From: Clostridium sartagoforme
GTDB taxonomy: Bacteria > Bacillota > Clostridia > Clostridiales > Clostridiaceae
NCBI RefSeq assembly: GCF_004794105.1
Contig: NZ_SRYR01000004.1
Span: forward strand, 62,001 to 126,000
DNA length: 64,000 bases
Reading direction: 5' to 3'
Of the stretch, positions 45,440 to 53,708 are shown piece after piece. Positions within the stretch are counted from its first letter, which is position 1. Each line of letters opens with the position of its first letter. The notes beneath the pieces are model-generated. The model searched no databases and was not told the origin of the DNA. It worked only from the letters and a program-made list of their open reading frames with translations. The translations under genes and the position numbers were made by a program.

Positions 45440-46454
45440 GAGAAAAGTTAATTATTCTTTTATAATAATAGCACTAATATTGTTAATTGTAGCAGCCTTC
45501 TATTTACATTTAACAAATGGGATGTTTGATATAAGTATTGGAGAGGTATTCCAAACTCTATTTAATTTAAACGATAATGAAAAGTTTAGATTAGTAGTAT
45601 TTGAATTTAGACTTCCAAGAATAATAATTGCTATTTTAGTTGGAATAGGTTTATCAATAGCAGGGCTTTTCTTACAAGGAATTACTAAAAATGAATTAGC
45701 TGATCCAGGGATATTAGGAATAAATTCTGGAGCAGGAGCTGCTGTTATTATATACATGTTTTTTGTTAGTTTTAATTCATCAGTATCAGATGGAAGTAAT
45801 TTTTTAAACATCTTTGCTATGCCTGTATTTGGATTTATAGGTGGTTTAGCAGCAGCAATACTAATATTATTATTCTCAAAAAACAATAACAAGATGGATA
45901 TGCAAAAACTTATATTAACTGGTATAGCCATAAATAGTGGTTTTTCAGCTGTATCCATGCTTTTCTCTATGAAAATGAATGCTACAGATTTTGAGTTTGC
46001 AGCTATTTGGCAAGCAGGTTCCATATATAATGCAAACTGGACATTTATTTATATGATGCTTCCTTGGATAATAATTTTAGGATTATATCTTTATAAAAAG
46101 GTGTATTTACTAGATTATTTCCAATTAGAAGAAGGAAGTATAGTTGGTCTTGGTATAAACTTAGAAAAAGAAAAGAAAAAATTACTATTTGCTTGTGTTG
46201 GATTAATTAGTGCATCTGTATGCGTTGCTGGGAATATTGGTTTTATTGGATTAATGGCACCACATATAGCAAGGCAACTAGTAGGAATAAAACATAGAAA
46301 ACTTATGCCTGTAACAGCCTTAATTGGAGCCTTACTTTTAGTAGTATCAGACTTTATTGCTAAGACTATTTTTGCTCCATCAGAACTGGCTGTGGGAATA
46401 GTAGTATCAATTATTGGTATTCCTTATTTTGTATATTTATTATTTAAATCATAA
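45432..46454 (+). CDS. Siderophore ABC transporter permease (FecCD family), second
   Basis: The 340-residue permease is also FecCD-like, with RLPRIIIAILVGIGLSIAGLFLQG near residue 62, ADPGILGINSGAGAAV near 92, and FIGLMAPHIARQLVG near 273. About nine to ten helices are expected. AAAGGAGGGG lies 6 bases before the ATG, within the previous gene. It is followed by the ATPase gene after 10 bases. Confidence 0.88.
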   Translation: MHKRKVNYSFIIIALILLIVAAFYLHLTNGMFDISIGEVFQTLFNLNDNEKFRLVVFEFRLPRIIIAILVGIGLSIAGLFLQGITKNELADPGILGINSGAGAAVIIYMFFVSFNSSVSDGSNFLNIFAMPVFGFIGGLAAAILILLFSKNNNKMDMQKLILTGIAINSGFSAVSMLFSMKMNATDFEFAAIWQAGSIYNANWTFIYMMLPWIIILGLYLYKKVYLLDYFQLEEGSIVGLGINLEKEKKKLLFACVGLISASVCVAGNIGFIGLMAPHIARQLVGIKHRKLMPVTALIGALLLVVSDFIAKTIFAPSELAVGIVVSIIGIPYFVYLLFKS

Positions 46455-46464
46455 GAGGTAAGAT

Positions 46465-47250
46465 ATGAAGAATGCTATTAATATAAAAGATTTAAAAATA
46501 GGCTATGATAAAAAAATAATAATTGATGATTTAGATTTAAGCATTGAAGAAGGGAAAGTAACAAGTATTATTGGACCTAATGGATGTGGTAAATCAACTT
46601 TACTAAAAAGTATAGGAAGAATACTTAAAAAGGAAAAGGGTGAAGTTTTTCTTCTAGATAAAAATATGGATAATATGAAGAGTAAGGAAATAGCAGAAAA
46701 ACTGGCTATATTATCACAAAATCCTACTGCTCCTTCAGAGTTAAAAGTAGAAGAATTAGTTTCCTATGGAAGATATCCTCATAGATCTAATGTAAATAAA
46801 TTATCTAGAAAAGATAAAGAAAAGATTGAATGGGCATTAAAGGTAACTAATACTCTTGACTTTAGAGAAAGAGAATTATCAGATTTATCTGGAGGACAAA
46901 GACAAAGAGTTTGGCTGGCAATGGCATTAGCACAAGAAACAGATATATTATTATTAGATGAGCCAACCACTTTTTTAGATATGTCTCACCAGCTTGAAGT
47001 ACTTAATATTGTAAATAACTTAAATGAAAAACATAAGTGTACAGTAGTTATGGTTTTACATGATATAAATCATGCGGCAAAGTATTCTGACTTTATTATT
47101 GCAATGAAGGATGGAAAAATACTTTATAAAGATGAACCAAATTCAATAATGAAAAAGGAAGTATTAAAAAATATTTATAATATAGATGCAGAACTTATAA
47201 GAGATAAAAATTATGATGTTCCTTTATGTTTAAATTACGAGTTATTATAG
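46465..47250 (+). CDS. Siderophore ABC transporter ATP-binding protein
   Basis: The 261-residue ATPase has Walker A GPNGCGKSTLL near residue 37, Q-loop LSQNPTAPSE, signature LSGGQRQRVWLAMALAQ near 140 and Walker B ILLLDEPTTFLDM near 160, with the switch His in MVLHDINHA. The LSGGQRQR(V/A)W(L/I)A form is characteristic of FecE/FepC-type iron-siderophore ATPases. AAGAGGTAAG precedes ATG 46465. It ends the operon. Confidence 0.9.
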   Translation: MKNAINIKDLKIGYDKKIIIDDLDLSIEEGKVTSIIGPNGCGKSTLLKSIGRILKKEKGEVFLLDKNMDNMKSKEIAEKLAILSQNPTAPSELKVEELVSYGRYPHRSNVNKLSRKDKEKIEWALKVTNTLDFRERELSDLSGGQRQRVWLAMALAQETDILLLDEPTTFLDMSHQLEVLNIVNNLNEKHKCTVVMVLHDINHAAKYSDFIIAMKDGKILYKDEPNSIMKKEVLKNIYNIDAELIRDKNYDVPLCLNYELL

Positions 47251-47273
47251 ACAATAATATTTGAAGTAGAAGT

Positions 47274-47316
47274 AAAAGCTACACATCTTATTTTAGGATG
47301 TGTAGCTTTTATTTTT
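47274..47316 (+). terminator. Terminator of the siderophore operon
   Basis: AAAAGCTACACATC (47274-47287) pairs with GATGTGTAGCTTTT (47297-47310), followed by ATTTTTT. Confidence 0.92.
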
Positions 47317-47526
47317 TATAAGTATTTTTAAGATTTTAATATGAACTTATAGAACTAATAAACTACTTTTATAAAATCCTACTATATAAAGAAAAAAGGA
47401 AAAATAAAAGTCATATTGTGGGGAGAAAAAAATAAGTGCTTTTACAATTTTCAACAAAAACCCTTAAATAAGGGTGATACAATTAATTATAGGGTAAATT
47501 TTAAGATATATACAGGGGGAATGGTT

Positions 47527-47838
47527 ATGTATGAAAAGGCATTATTTTTTATTATTGTGTTATCTAGTATGGTAGGTAACTCTATAGGGTATCTAATATT
47601 TTTCAAAGCTTTAAAAAATCCTTTTAGATATATTGCAAATACAAGGAAGAAAAAGATTATTTCAATAGTTGTATTAATTATATTGTGTGGAGTAGTAGGT
47701 AGTATTTTTGATAGTTTTAATATTTACTTTAAAGAAATCTTTCAGTGGACTGTCATTGGAGTTTTGACGAGTATTAATAGTAGAATTATTAACACTGAAA
47801 GAGAAGATAAGAAAATGGATGTAAAGAAAGTAGAGTAG
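47527..47838 (+). CDS. Small membrane protein, copy 1 of a paralogous set
   Basis: The 103-residue protein has three hydrophobic segments (about 7-27, 44-62, 70-86) and ends in a charged tail. It shares the KNP(F/L)R sequence and overall plan with the product of 47868-48167. Function unknown. ATG 47527 was chosen because AGGGGG lies 7 bases upstream; ATG 47521 is too close to it and the frame further upstream has no site. Confidence 0.6.
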   Translation: MYEKALFFIIVLSSMVGNSIGYLIFFKALKNPFRYIANTRKKKIISIVVLIILCGVVGSIFDSFNIYFKEIFQWTVIGVLTSINSRIINTEREDKKMDVKKVE

Positions 47839-47867
47839 ATTTATTATAAATATATAGTAGGATGTTT

Positions 47868-48167
47868 ATGGATTTTTTATACAGAAATATTCCAGCAATG
47901 ATAAGTGCAACAATAGCTTATATTTTATTATTTAAGGTTTGGAAAAATCCTTTAAGACTTATAGGAAATACGGTAAAAAAGAAAATTTTATCTTTTATTA
48001 TTATTGGAGTTTTATTTTTTTCAATCTTAACAGCTATAGAATATTTCGACGTTAATTATGAAGAAGCTTACGATAGTTTATTATTAGGGGTTGTAATTAT
48101 GGTTAATGGAAGATTACTTACCACAGACTTTGAAGGTAAAGATGCATATAAGAAAAATGAAGAGTAG
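47868..48167 (+). CDS. Small membrane protein, copy 2 of a paralogous set
   Basis: The 99-residue protein repeats the plan of copy 1: an N-terminal helix ending VWKNPLRLIGNTVKKK, two further hydrophobic spans, a SLLLGVVIMVNGRLL segment and a charged tail. AGTAGGATGTTT precedes ATG 47868. It lies 29 bases downstream of copy 1, so the two are co-transcribed. Function unknown; both could be small bacteriocin-immunity-like membrane proteins, but nothing in the sequence proves that. Confidence 0.6.
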   Translation: MDFLYRNIPAMISATIAYILLFKVWKNPLRLIGNTVKKKILSFIIIGVLFFSILTAIEYFDVNYEEAYDSLLLGVVIMVNGRLLTTDFEGKDAYKKNEE

Positions 48168-48286
48168 ATGAATAAATTTAGTTTAAATAATCTTTCTAAA
48201 TTATTAAAACTAAAATCAATTCTATATATTATAAATCTACAATAATATAATAATGAAATATATAGATTATTTAAAGAGGGGTATTT

Positions 48287-48540
48287 ATAGATTCTGTAGA
48301 AGTGAATATTATATATCAAACAATATCAATGATAATAAGTTATATTATTTTTTATCTATGCTTTTTTATTTCAAACTATTGTAATACTTATACAAATGCT
48401 AATTTCAACATGAATATCAATTATATTTCCTAGTGAGGAAATTATAAAATTAGAATATGATTCATATGCATATTTTGTTTGGGCAATTATTTTTCACTCA
48501 GTATGTAATGCAATAGGATTAATAAATGAAATTTTCTAAG
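48287..48540 (+). pseudogene. Decayed third copy of the small membrane protein
   Basis: A frame beginning with ATA where the paralogue has ATG reads IDSVEVNIIYQTISMIISYII, matching the start of copy 2 in phase and hydrophobicity. It is interrupted by stops near 48433. A second frame (about 48437-48540) reads a segment ending HSVCNAIGLINEIF, like the C-terminal part. AGAGGGG remains in place upstream. Start loss plus frameshift mark it as a pseudogene. Confidence 0.5.
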
Positions 48541-48541
48541 G

Positions 48542-48661
48542 GACTTTTATGTTAATAAAGGAGTTTTAATAACAGCAATTATATTTACTATTTCTATAGT
48601 ATTATTAGTAGCTACAATAATTTTATATAGAAGGCAAGCAGAAAATATATTTAAAAAATAG
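48542..48661 (+). pseudogene. C-terminal membrane-helix fragment
   Basis: A 39-codon open frame without start reads DFYVNKGVLITAIIFTIS and ends IILYRRQAENIFKK: one hydrophobic helix with a basic tail. It looks like the last helix of a lost permease-type gene. Confidence 0.35.
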
Positions 48662-48694
48662 TAGTAATAAACTCATATAAGTAAGTTTTAAGAA

Positions 48695-48740
48695 CAATAG
48701 TAGAATTCTTCTAATTATAAGAAGAGCTACTATTTTTTTA
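48695..48740 (+). terminator. Terminator before the ECF sigma operon
   Basis: AATAGTAG pairs with CTACTATT around an inner TTCTTCT/AGAAGA pairing, followed by TTTTTT. It insulates the sigma-factor gene from the decayed region. Confidence 0.75.
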
Positions 48741-48834
48741 TTTAAAGAAATTCAATGCAACTATTCTATGATATATTAAGTCTAATATATGTAAAGAGAA
48801 ACGCATGCGTAGAAAACTTTCAGGAGGCAAATTA

Positions 48835-49395
48835 ATGGAACTTCTTATAAAAAAAGCTCAAAATGGGGATAAAGAAGCTTTTATATCTATAATAAATGAG
48901 CATCTTCAGATGATGTATAAGGTAGCGAAAACTAGGCTTAGCTCTGAAGAAGACATAGGAGATGCAATACAAGAAACAATATTATCTGCATATAAAAGCA
49001 TATGTGTACTTAAGAATACCTCTTATTTTAAAACCTGGCTAATTAAAATACTTATAAATAAATGTAATGATATTATCTTGAAAAATAAAAAGGTAATATA
49101 TGTTGAAGATTATTATGAGAGTATTGAGAATGAGGATTTATTAGAGGCTAAGGTTAGTATAGAAGAAAATATAGTATTTAATGAGACTTTAAATTCTCTA
49201 GATGAAAGTTATAAAACAGTTATTGTACTTTATTATGTAAGTGGATTTAATACAAGGGAAATAAGTGAGATATTAAAGGAGAAGGAAGGCACAATAAAGT
49301 CTAGATTAAGCAGGGCAAGGCAAAAGCTTAAGGAGATTTATTTAAAAAGTTATAATGAGGAAAATAGAAATTTTAAGGTAGGGGGAAGTAAGTAG
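48835..49395 (+). CDS. ECF-type RNA polymerase sigma factor
   Basis: The 186-residue protein has region 2 (about residues 10-80, AISEEDIGDAIQETI-like DAIQETILSAYKS near 45) and region 4 helix-turn-helix (GFNTREISEILKEKEGTIKSRLSRARQKLKE, about 140-170), with no domain 1 or 3. It directs RNA polymerase to a small regulon, probably envelope-stress genes. Start ATG 48835 follows CAGGAGGCAAATTA; the frame upstream has no other site. It overlaps the anti-sigma gene by one base. Confidence 0.85.
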   Translation: MELLIKKAQNGDKEAFISIINEHLQMMYKVAKTRLSSEEDIGDAIQETILSAYKSICVLKNTSYFKTWLIKILINKCNDIILKNKKVIYVEDYYESIENEDLLEAKVSIEENIVFNETLNSLDESYKTVIVLYYVSGFNTREISEILKEKEGTIKSRLSRARQKLKEIYLKSYNEENRNFKVGGSK

Positions 49396-50444
49396 TGGAT
49401 ATAGATAAGAAGATTAAAGACAAGTTAAGTGAAAAGGAAAGTATTCCAGAAGGGATTTTAGAGAAAGTAAATGATGCGTTTAATGAAATTAGAAATGGTG
49501 AAGAAATTAATAGAAATAAGAAAATCAAAAGCAAAATTAATAAAAAGATAGTAGCATCATTTATTGGGGTATGTTTAATTTTATCATTTTCTATAGGACC
49601 GAAGGTATTAGCTAGTATTGAAGAGCTTTTAAAAGATAGAGGAATACAAAAAGCTAAAAGTAATGGCTATGTTCAAGAGATGTTAGATAATGAAGTAAAA
49701 GATAATGGAATATCAATAAAAGTTAATGAAATAATTCCTGACAAAAATAAAATAGGAATATCATTTACTTTGAACTTTGATGATGCTGATAAATTAAATG
49801 ATGTTAGTGGTTTAAGGTTTGGTTTTAATATTAAAGATAATAATGATAGAGTTATTTTAGGCAAAGATGAAGAAGGAATGTATTCACCATATTTTACAGG
49901 GGTTGAGTGGAATATAGATTTAGTTAATGCAGAAAGTGGAGAGATAGAATGTGATTTAATAATTACAGATACAAAAAGTATAATTGAAGATATAAAGAGT
50001 ATATCCCTAGAAATTGTTGACATTGCTTTATATAAAAATAATTCTGATTCAATAGAAAAAATTAATGGCAACTGGAATTATGAGTTAGATTTATATGATG
50101 GAGTTACGAATGTTGAAAGTATAGGTTATGTTTTAGAAGAGGAAAATGAAAATATCAAATTTGATTCTATGGTATCTTCAGCCACTAATACAATAGTAAA
50201 AATGGATATAAATATAGAAGCGTTAAAAGTAGATGAAAATATAGTTAATAAAATGATACTTACTGATGAAAATGAGAGTAATATTTATAAATTCACTAAT
50301 GGAAATATGGAAAATATAGATGGTGGAGTAAGAATAGCCTTTATGTATGACTTAACTACTTTTGATGATTTAGATAAAGTGAAAATCATTATAAGAGATA
50401 TAAATGGAGAAGATATAAAGATTAGTTTAAGAAAGGATAACTAA
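49395..50444 (+). CDS. Membrane anti-sigma factor with DUF4179-type domain
   Basis: The 349-residue protein has a short cytoplasmic N-terminus (about residues 1-50), one membrane helix (about 52-70, IVASFIGVCLILSFSIG) and an extracytoplasmic DUF4179-like domain (about 80-345) rich in beta strands. Position and layout mark it as the partner holding the upstream sigma factor inactive. It starts at GTG 49395, overlapping the sigma stop codon, with AGGGGGAAG upstream. The extracellular ligand is unknown. Confidence 0.8.
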   Translation: MDIDKKIKDKLSEKESIPEGILEKVNDAFNEIRNGEEINRNKKIKSKINKKIVASFIGVCLILSFSIGPKVLASIEELLKDRGIQKAKSNGYVQEMLDNEVKDNGISIKVNEIIPDKNKIGISFTLNFDDADKLNDVSGLRFGFNIKDNNDRVILGKDEEGMYSPYFTGVEWNIDLVNAESGEIECDLIITDTKSIIEDIKSISLEIVDIALYKNNSDSIEKINGNWNYELDLYDGVTNVESIGYVLEEENENIKFDSMVSSATNTIVKMDINIEALKVDENIVNKMILTDENESNIYKFTNGNMENIDGGVRIAFMYDLTTFDDLDKVKIIIRDINGEDIKISLRKDN

Positions 50445-50496
50445 ATAAAGAAATATAATATATACAATTAGTTTGTTATATATTATAAAGAAATAG

Positions 50497-50531
50497 GACT
50501 GCAATCATTAAAATGTTTGCAGTCTTTTATT
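50497..50531 (+). terminator. Terminator of the sigma/anti-sigma operon
   Basis: GACTGCAA (50497-50504) pairs with TTGCAGTC (50517-50524), followed by TTTTATT. Confidence 0.85.
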
Positions 50532-50590
50532 GTGCATGTTAATAAGAGTTGAATATAAATTATAATCAAAATAAAAATTTTCTTGGAAAA

Positions 50591-50650
50591 TTGTTGTATA
50601 TTGTCACAATTTACTATAATATGTATACAATGATAATTGTATACATATTA
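50591..50650. promoter_or_regulatory. Promoter overlapped by a perfect 14-bp palindromic operator
   Basis: TTGTTG (50591-50596), 18 bases, TATAAT (50615-50620). Overlapping the -10 and start point, TAATATGTATACAA (50617-50630) is repeated inverted and perfect at 50637-50650 with a 6-base spacer. Position and perfection suggest a repressor-binding site controlling the ketoacyl-synthase-like gene. The regulator is not identified. Confidence 0.75.
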
Positions 50651-50702
50651 TGAAAAAATGAATAAAAACACATATGTTATTAAAGCACAAGGGGTAGAAT
50701 TC

Positions 50703-51716
50703 ATGAAAGAACAAAACATAAATATTATTAGTACAGGAGTATATCATCCTGATAATAGAGTACATAATGACTACTTTATTAACCATTTTAAGGAGATGGG
50801 GATAGAGGTAACAGGACTATTAAAGCATTTAGAAAGAGAATATAGATATCTTTCTAATGATACAAATGAAACTGTAATTACTATGGCATATAAAGCTAGT
50901 AAAGATGCTTTGAAGGATTCAAACTTAAATATAGAAGAGATAGATTTAATAATTTTTGCAACTGATACTCCAGAATATACATCACCTTCTAATGCAGTCA
51001 AATTATTAGAAATGCTAGGTGGAGATGATGTTAGAATTAAGATGGCATATGATACAAATGCCAATTGCTTAGGAATGATTACTGCTTTAGATCAAGCTAG
51101 TAGAATACTTATGACTAATAAAAGGTTTAAGAGAGCATTAGTTGTAGGGGGAATATTATTTAGTGCTGTAGGAAATGAAAAAGATTCAGTTTCTTATACA
51201 AACTTTGGTGATGCGGCAGCTGCTGTTATATTAGAAAAAGTTGAAGAGGATGAAAAGAGAGGATTTATTGACTCAGTTCATTTAACACAAACTTCAGAAT
51301 GTAACAATATTCTTATGCCTAAAGTTGGTTATTCTAAGATTACAAAATATGGGGTAGCCAATGGTGAGGATAATAAGTGGTTCTGGAAGCCTTTTGATGG
51401 AAGTTTTATCTCTGATGTATGGGTAAATTTAATTAATGAAATTTCAGAAGATAATGGAATAAAGGTAGCAGATATTGATCACTTAATATTTTCTCAATTT
51501 ACAATTCCAGATGCTAGACTTACTTTAGAAAAGTTAGGAATTGACACAAATAAGACAACCTATGTGGGAAATGAATATGGTTATACTGGAACAACTAGTC
51601 CTATTATTGCCCTTGATAGAGCTATAAAAACAGGAAAAGTTAAAAAGGGAGATTATTTAACTTTAGCATCTATGGGATCAGGTTCTGTTGTAACAGTATT
51701 ATTATTTAAACTTTAA
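50703..51716 (+). CDS. 3-oxoacyl-ACP synthase III-like condensing enzyme
   Basis: The 337-residue protein has a thiolase-fold ketosynthase III layout with the catalytic triad in place: Cys122 in NANCLGM, His260 in IDHLIFSQ and Asn290 in VGNEYGYTG. FabH-type enzymes use acyl-CoA and malonyl-ACP; the relaxed surrounding sequence and the absence of fatty-acid genes nearby suggest a specialised role. Start ATG 50703 follows AGGGG; an open frame upstream runs into the operator. The gene is followed 57 bases later by a small gene of unknown function, likely the same transcript. Confidence 0.8.
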   Translation: MKEQNINIISTGVYHPDNRVHNDYFINHFKEMGIEVTGLLKHLEREYRYLSNDTNETVITMAYKASKDALKDSNLNIEEIDLIIFATDTPEYTSPSNAVKLLEMLGGDDVRIKMAYDTNANCLGMITALDQASRILMTNKRFKRALVVGGILFSAVGNEKDSVSYTNFGDAAAAVILEKVEEDEKRGFIDSVHLTQTSECNNILMPKVGYSKITKYGVANGEDNKWFWKPFDGSFISDVWVNLINEISEDNGIKVADIDHLIFSQFTIPDARLTLEKLGIDTNKTTYVGNEYGYTGTTSPIIALDRAIKTGKVKKGDYLTLASMGSGSVVTVLLFKL

Positions 51717-51773
51717 AATTGTTAATATAGTTAAAAAATTAATTATAAATAATATTTCAAGGGAGATTTTCAA

Positions 51774-52166
51774 ATGAAACAATATCAAGGGAAAAATTCA
51801 ACTTATCAATTAAAGGTGGACAAAGTGAAACAAGTTTTTCATGCACAAGCATCTGGATTTTTTAGTGAAGAGGATGGAGCATCTTTTTTAAAGGATTATG
51901 ATGAAATTACTAAAACATTTCCTTCAAAGGATTATACTTTAGTAATAGATGCACCAGAATTAAAACCATCAAGTCCACAAGTAGCAACTATGTTAGAAAG
52001 TTTATTAGAAAGATACATGGCTGTTCCTTTTAAAAACAGATTTTTAATTACTAAAGGAAATGCTATAACTATATCTCAATTTAAAAGATTAGGAAGAAGT
52101 ATTGCAGGATGGACTGAATCTATTCAATATGTAGATGATTTTGAATCGGCTATAAAAGGAATATAG
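51774..52166 (+). CDS. Hypothetical protein, 130 residues, partner of the KAS III-like gene
   Basis: The protein has no signal peptide. An alternating pattern (LVIDAPELKPSSPQ near residue 60, then an amphipathic helix and RFLITKGNAITISQF) resembles a STAS-like or SpoIIAA-like alpha/beta fold, but no phospho-serine motif is convincing. GGGAGATTTTC precedes the ATG. Operon position next to the condensing enzyme suggests a joint function. Family not recognised. Confidence 0.6.
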   Translation: MKQYQGKNSTYQLKVDKVKQVFHAQASGFFSEEDGASFLKDYDEITKTFPSKDYTLVIDAPELKPSSPQVATMLESLLERYMAVPFKNRFLITKGNAITISQFKRLGRSIAGWTESIQYVDDFESAIKGI

Positions 52167-52241
52167 AATTAAATTTATAGAGAAGTGTTATTAGGTATTG
52201 AGCAAATATAAGAGTTACATAATTAAGACTAGAAAAATAAT

Positions 52242-52292
52242 AAAGCATAAGGTTTCATTATATACATATAGGAAACTTTATGCTTTATTTTG
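52242..52292 (+). terminator. Terminator of the KAS III-like operon
   Basis: AAAGCATAAGGTTTC pairs with GGAAACTTTATGCTTT, followed by ATTTTGTT. Confidence 0.8.
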
Positions 52293-52421
52293 TTATAAAT
52301 ATAACTATATACTTTATGGTTATATTTATTATAAGGAAGTAGCTTATTTTAGACACTTGGAACAAGGCTAAGGAGCGAAAGAAGATAGCTTTGGTAGTAA
52401 TTGATAATTACTTTCAATAAT

Positions 52422-52474
52422 TATCTTGACTTCAAGATATGTTAGAGGTATAATTATCTTGAAATCAAGATAAT
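52422..52474 (+). promoter_or_regulatory. MarR-type promoter with two palindromic operators
   Basis: TTGACT (52426-52431), 17 bases, TATAAT (52449-52454). TATCTTGA-CT-TCAAGATA (52422-52439) covers the -35. ATTATCTTGA-AA-TCAAGATAAT (52453-52474) overlaps the end of the -10 and the start point. The TATCTxGAnnTCxAGATA form resembles the MhqR operator of Bacillus. Autoregulation by the MarR protein is likely. Confidence 0.8.
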
Positions 52475-52486
52475 GTAGGTGAATAT

Positions 52487-52909
52487 ATGGATAATGTAAA
52501 TTTAAAGCTAGTTGTTGCAGTGGCTAGAACTTATAATAATTTATTTTTTCAAATAGAGAAGAGTCTTCAAGAGTTTGACTTAAATATAAGTGAATTTGGT
52601 GTTTTAGAAATGTTATATCATAAAGGAGACCAACCAGTGCAAAAAGTAGCAGAAAAAATTCTTGTAACTAGTGGAACAATTACCTATGTAATAAATAAAC
52701 TAGAAAAAAAAGAGTTTGTAGTTCGTAGAAAATGTAATAAAGATAAAAGAGTTTATTATGTTTCCTTAACGGAAAAAGGAAAAGATTATATTTCGCATAT
52801 ATTTCCTAAACATAAGGACTTTTTAGATAATTTATTTAAAGATTTAGATGAAGAAAGTAAAACTCAGCTTTTAGAGAATTTAATACAACTAAGAAATGTT
52901 TTAAAATAA
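52487..52909 (+). CDS. MarR family transcription regulator
   Basis: The 140-residue protein has the MarR winged helix-turn-helix: FGVLEMLYHKGDQPVQKVAEKI, then VTSGTITYVINKLEKK (recognition helix, about residues 63-78) and the wing RKCNKDKRVYYVSLTEKG. The family senses phenolics, quinones or oxidants. It lies 13 bases after the second operator. A nitroreductase gene follows after 97 bases and a pirin gene after that; both are plausible targets, as in quinone-stress regulons. Confidence 0.88.
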   Translation: MDNVNLKLVVAVARTYNNLFFQIEKSLQEFDLNISEFGVLEMLYHKGDQPVQKVAEKILVTSGTITYVINKLEKKEFVVRRKCNKDKRVYYVSLTEKGKDYISHIFPKHKDFLDNLFKDLDEESKTQLLENLIQLRNVLK

Positions 52910-53006
52910 TTTAATTTAGCAGAGAAAAGTTTTGAAATAATTTTTTTAAAAAGGTTTATGAGGATTAATAAAAAAATTTTATATAAAAAGATAGGAGAGG
53001 TTATAA

Positions 53007-53606
53007 ATGAATAAAAATTTTTATGAAGCAATAAAGGAAAGAAGAAGCATTTATGCAATAAGTAAGGAGTCACCAATATCAGATGAAAGAATTAAGGAAA
53101 TAGTAGAGTATATAGTAAAGCATGTACCATCAGCTTTTAATTCTCAAACTACAAGAGCTGTTGTCTTATTGGGAGAATCTCATGATAAGCTATGGAATAT
53201 AACTATGGAAGCTTTAAGAAAGATAGTTCCAGAAAATGATTTTGCATCAACTGAAGCAAAAATCAATTCTTTTAAAGGTGGATATGGAACAGTTTTATTC
53301 TTTGAAGATTTTGCAGTAGTGGAATCATTACAAGAGCAATTTGAATTATATAAGGATAATTTCCCAGTATGGGCTCTTCAAGGATCAGGTATGATGCAAT
53401 TCTCAGTTTGGACTGCTTTTGCAGCAGAAGGTCTTGGAGCAAGTCTTCAACATTATACTGAATTAATAGATGCAGAAGTTAAGAAAGAATTTAATATACC
53501 AAATAACTGGAGAATGATGGCTCAAATGCCTTTCGGTAAGATTGTAGCAGGAGCTGGAGAAAAGGAATTTTCCCCAATAGAAGATAGAGTTAAAATAATT
53601 AAGTAA
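53007..53606 (+). CDS. Nitroreductase family protein
   Basis: The 199-residue FMN enzyme has the N-terminal IKERRSIYAISKE phosphate-binding Arg cluster near residue 10 and HVPSAFNSQTTRAVVLLG near 38. AFAAEGLGASLQHY lies near 138 and the C-terminal MPFGKIVAGAGEKE near 172. It belongs to the fungal/bacterial Hbn1/YdgI-like subgroup. The likely role is NAD(P)H-dependent reduction of nitro or quinone compounds. AGGAGAGG precedes the ATG. Proximity to the MarR gene suggests shared control, with a terminator after the gene. Confidence 0.85.
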   Translation: MNKNFYEAIKERRSIYAISKESPISDERIKEIVEYIVKHVPSAFNSQTTRAVVLLGESHDKLWNITMEALRKIVPENDFASTEAKINSFKGGYGTVLFFEDFAVVESLQEQFELYKDNFPVWALQGSGMMQFSVWTAFAAEGLGASLQHYTELIDAEVKKEFNIPNNWRMMAQMPFGKIVAGAGEKEFSPIEDRVKIIK

Positions 53607-53622
53607 AATAAAAAATTAACAT

Positions 53623-53654
53623 AGGAATTCAGTTTTAGACTGGATTCCTTTTTA
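53623..53654 (+). terminator. Terminator after the nitroreductase gene
   Basis: AGGAATTCAGT pairs with ACTGGATTCCT around TTTAG, followed by TTTT. Confidence 0.8.
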
Positions 53655-53708
53655 TAAATAAGCGATAGATATTTTATTAGTATAAAAAGTATACAGGAGG
53701 AATTTAAT

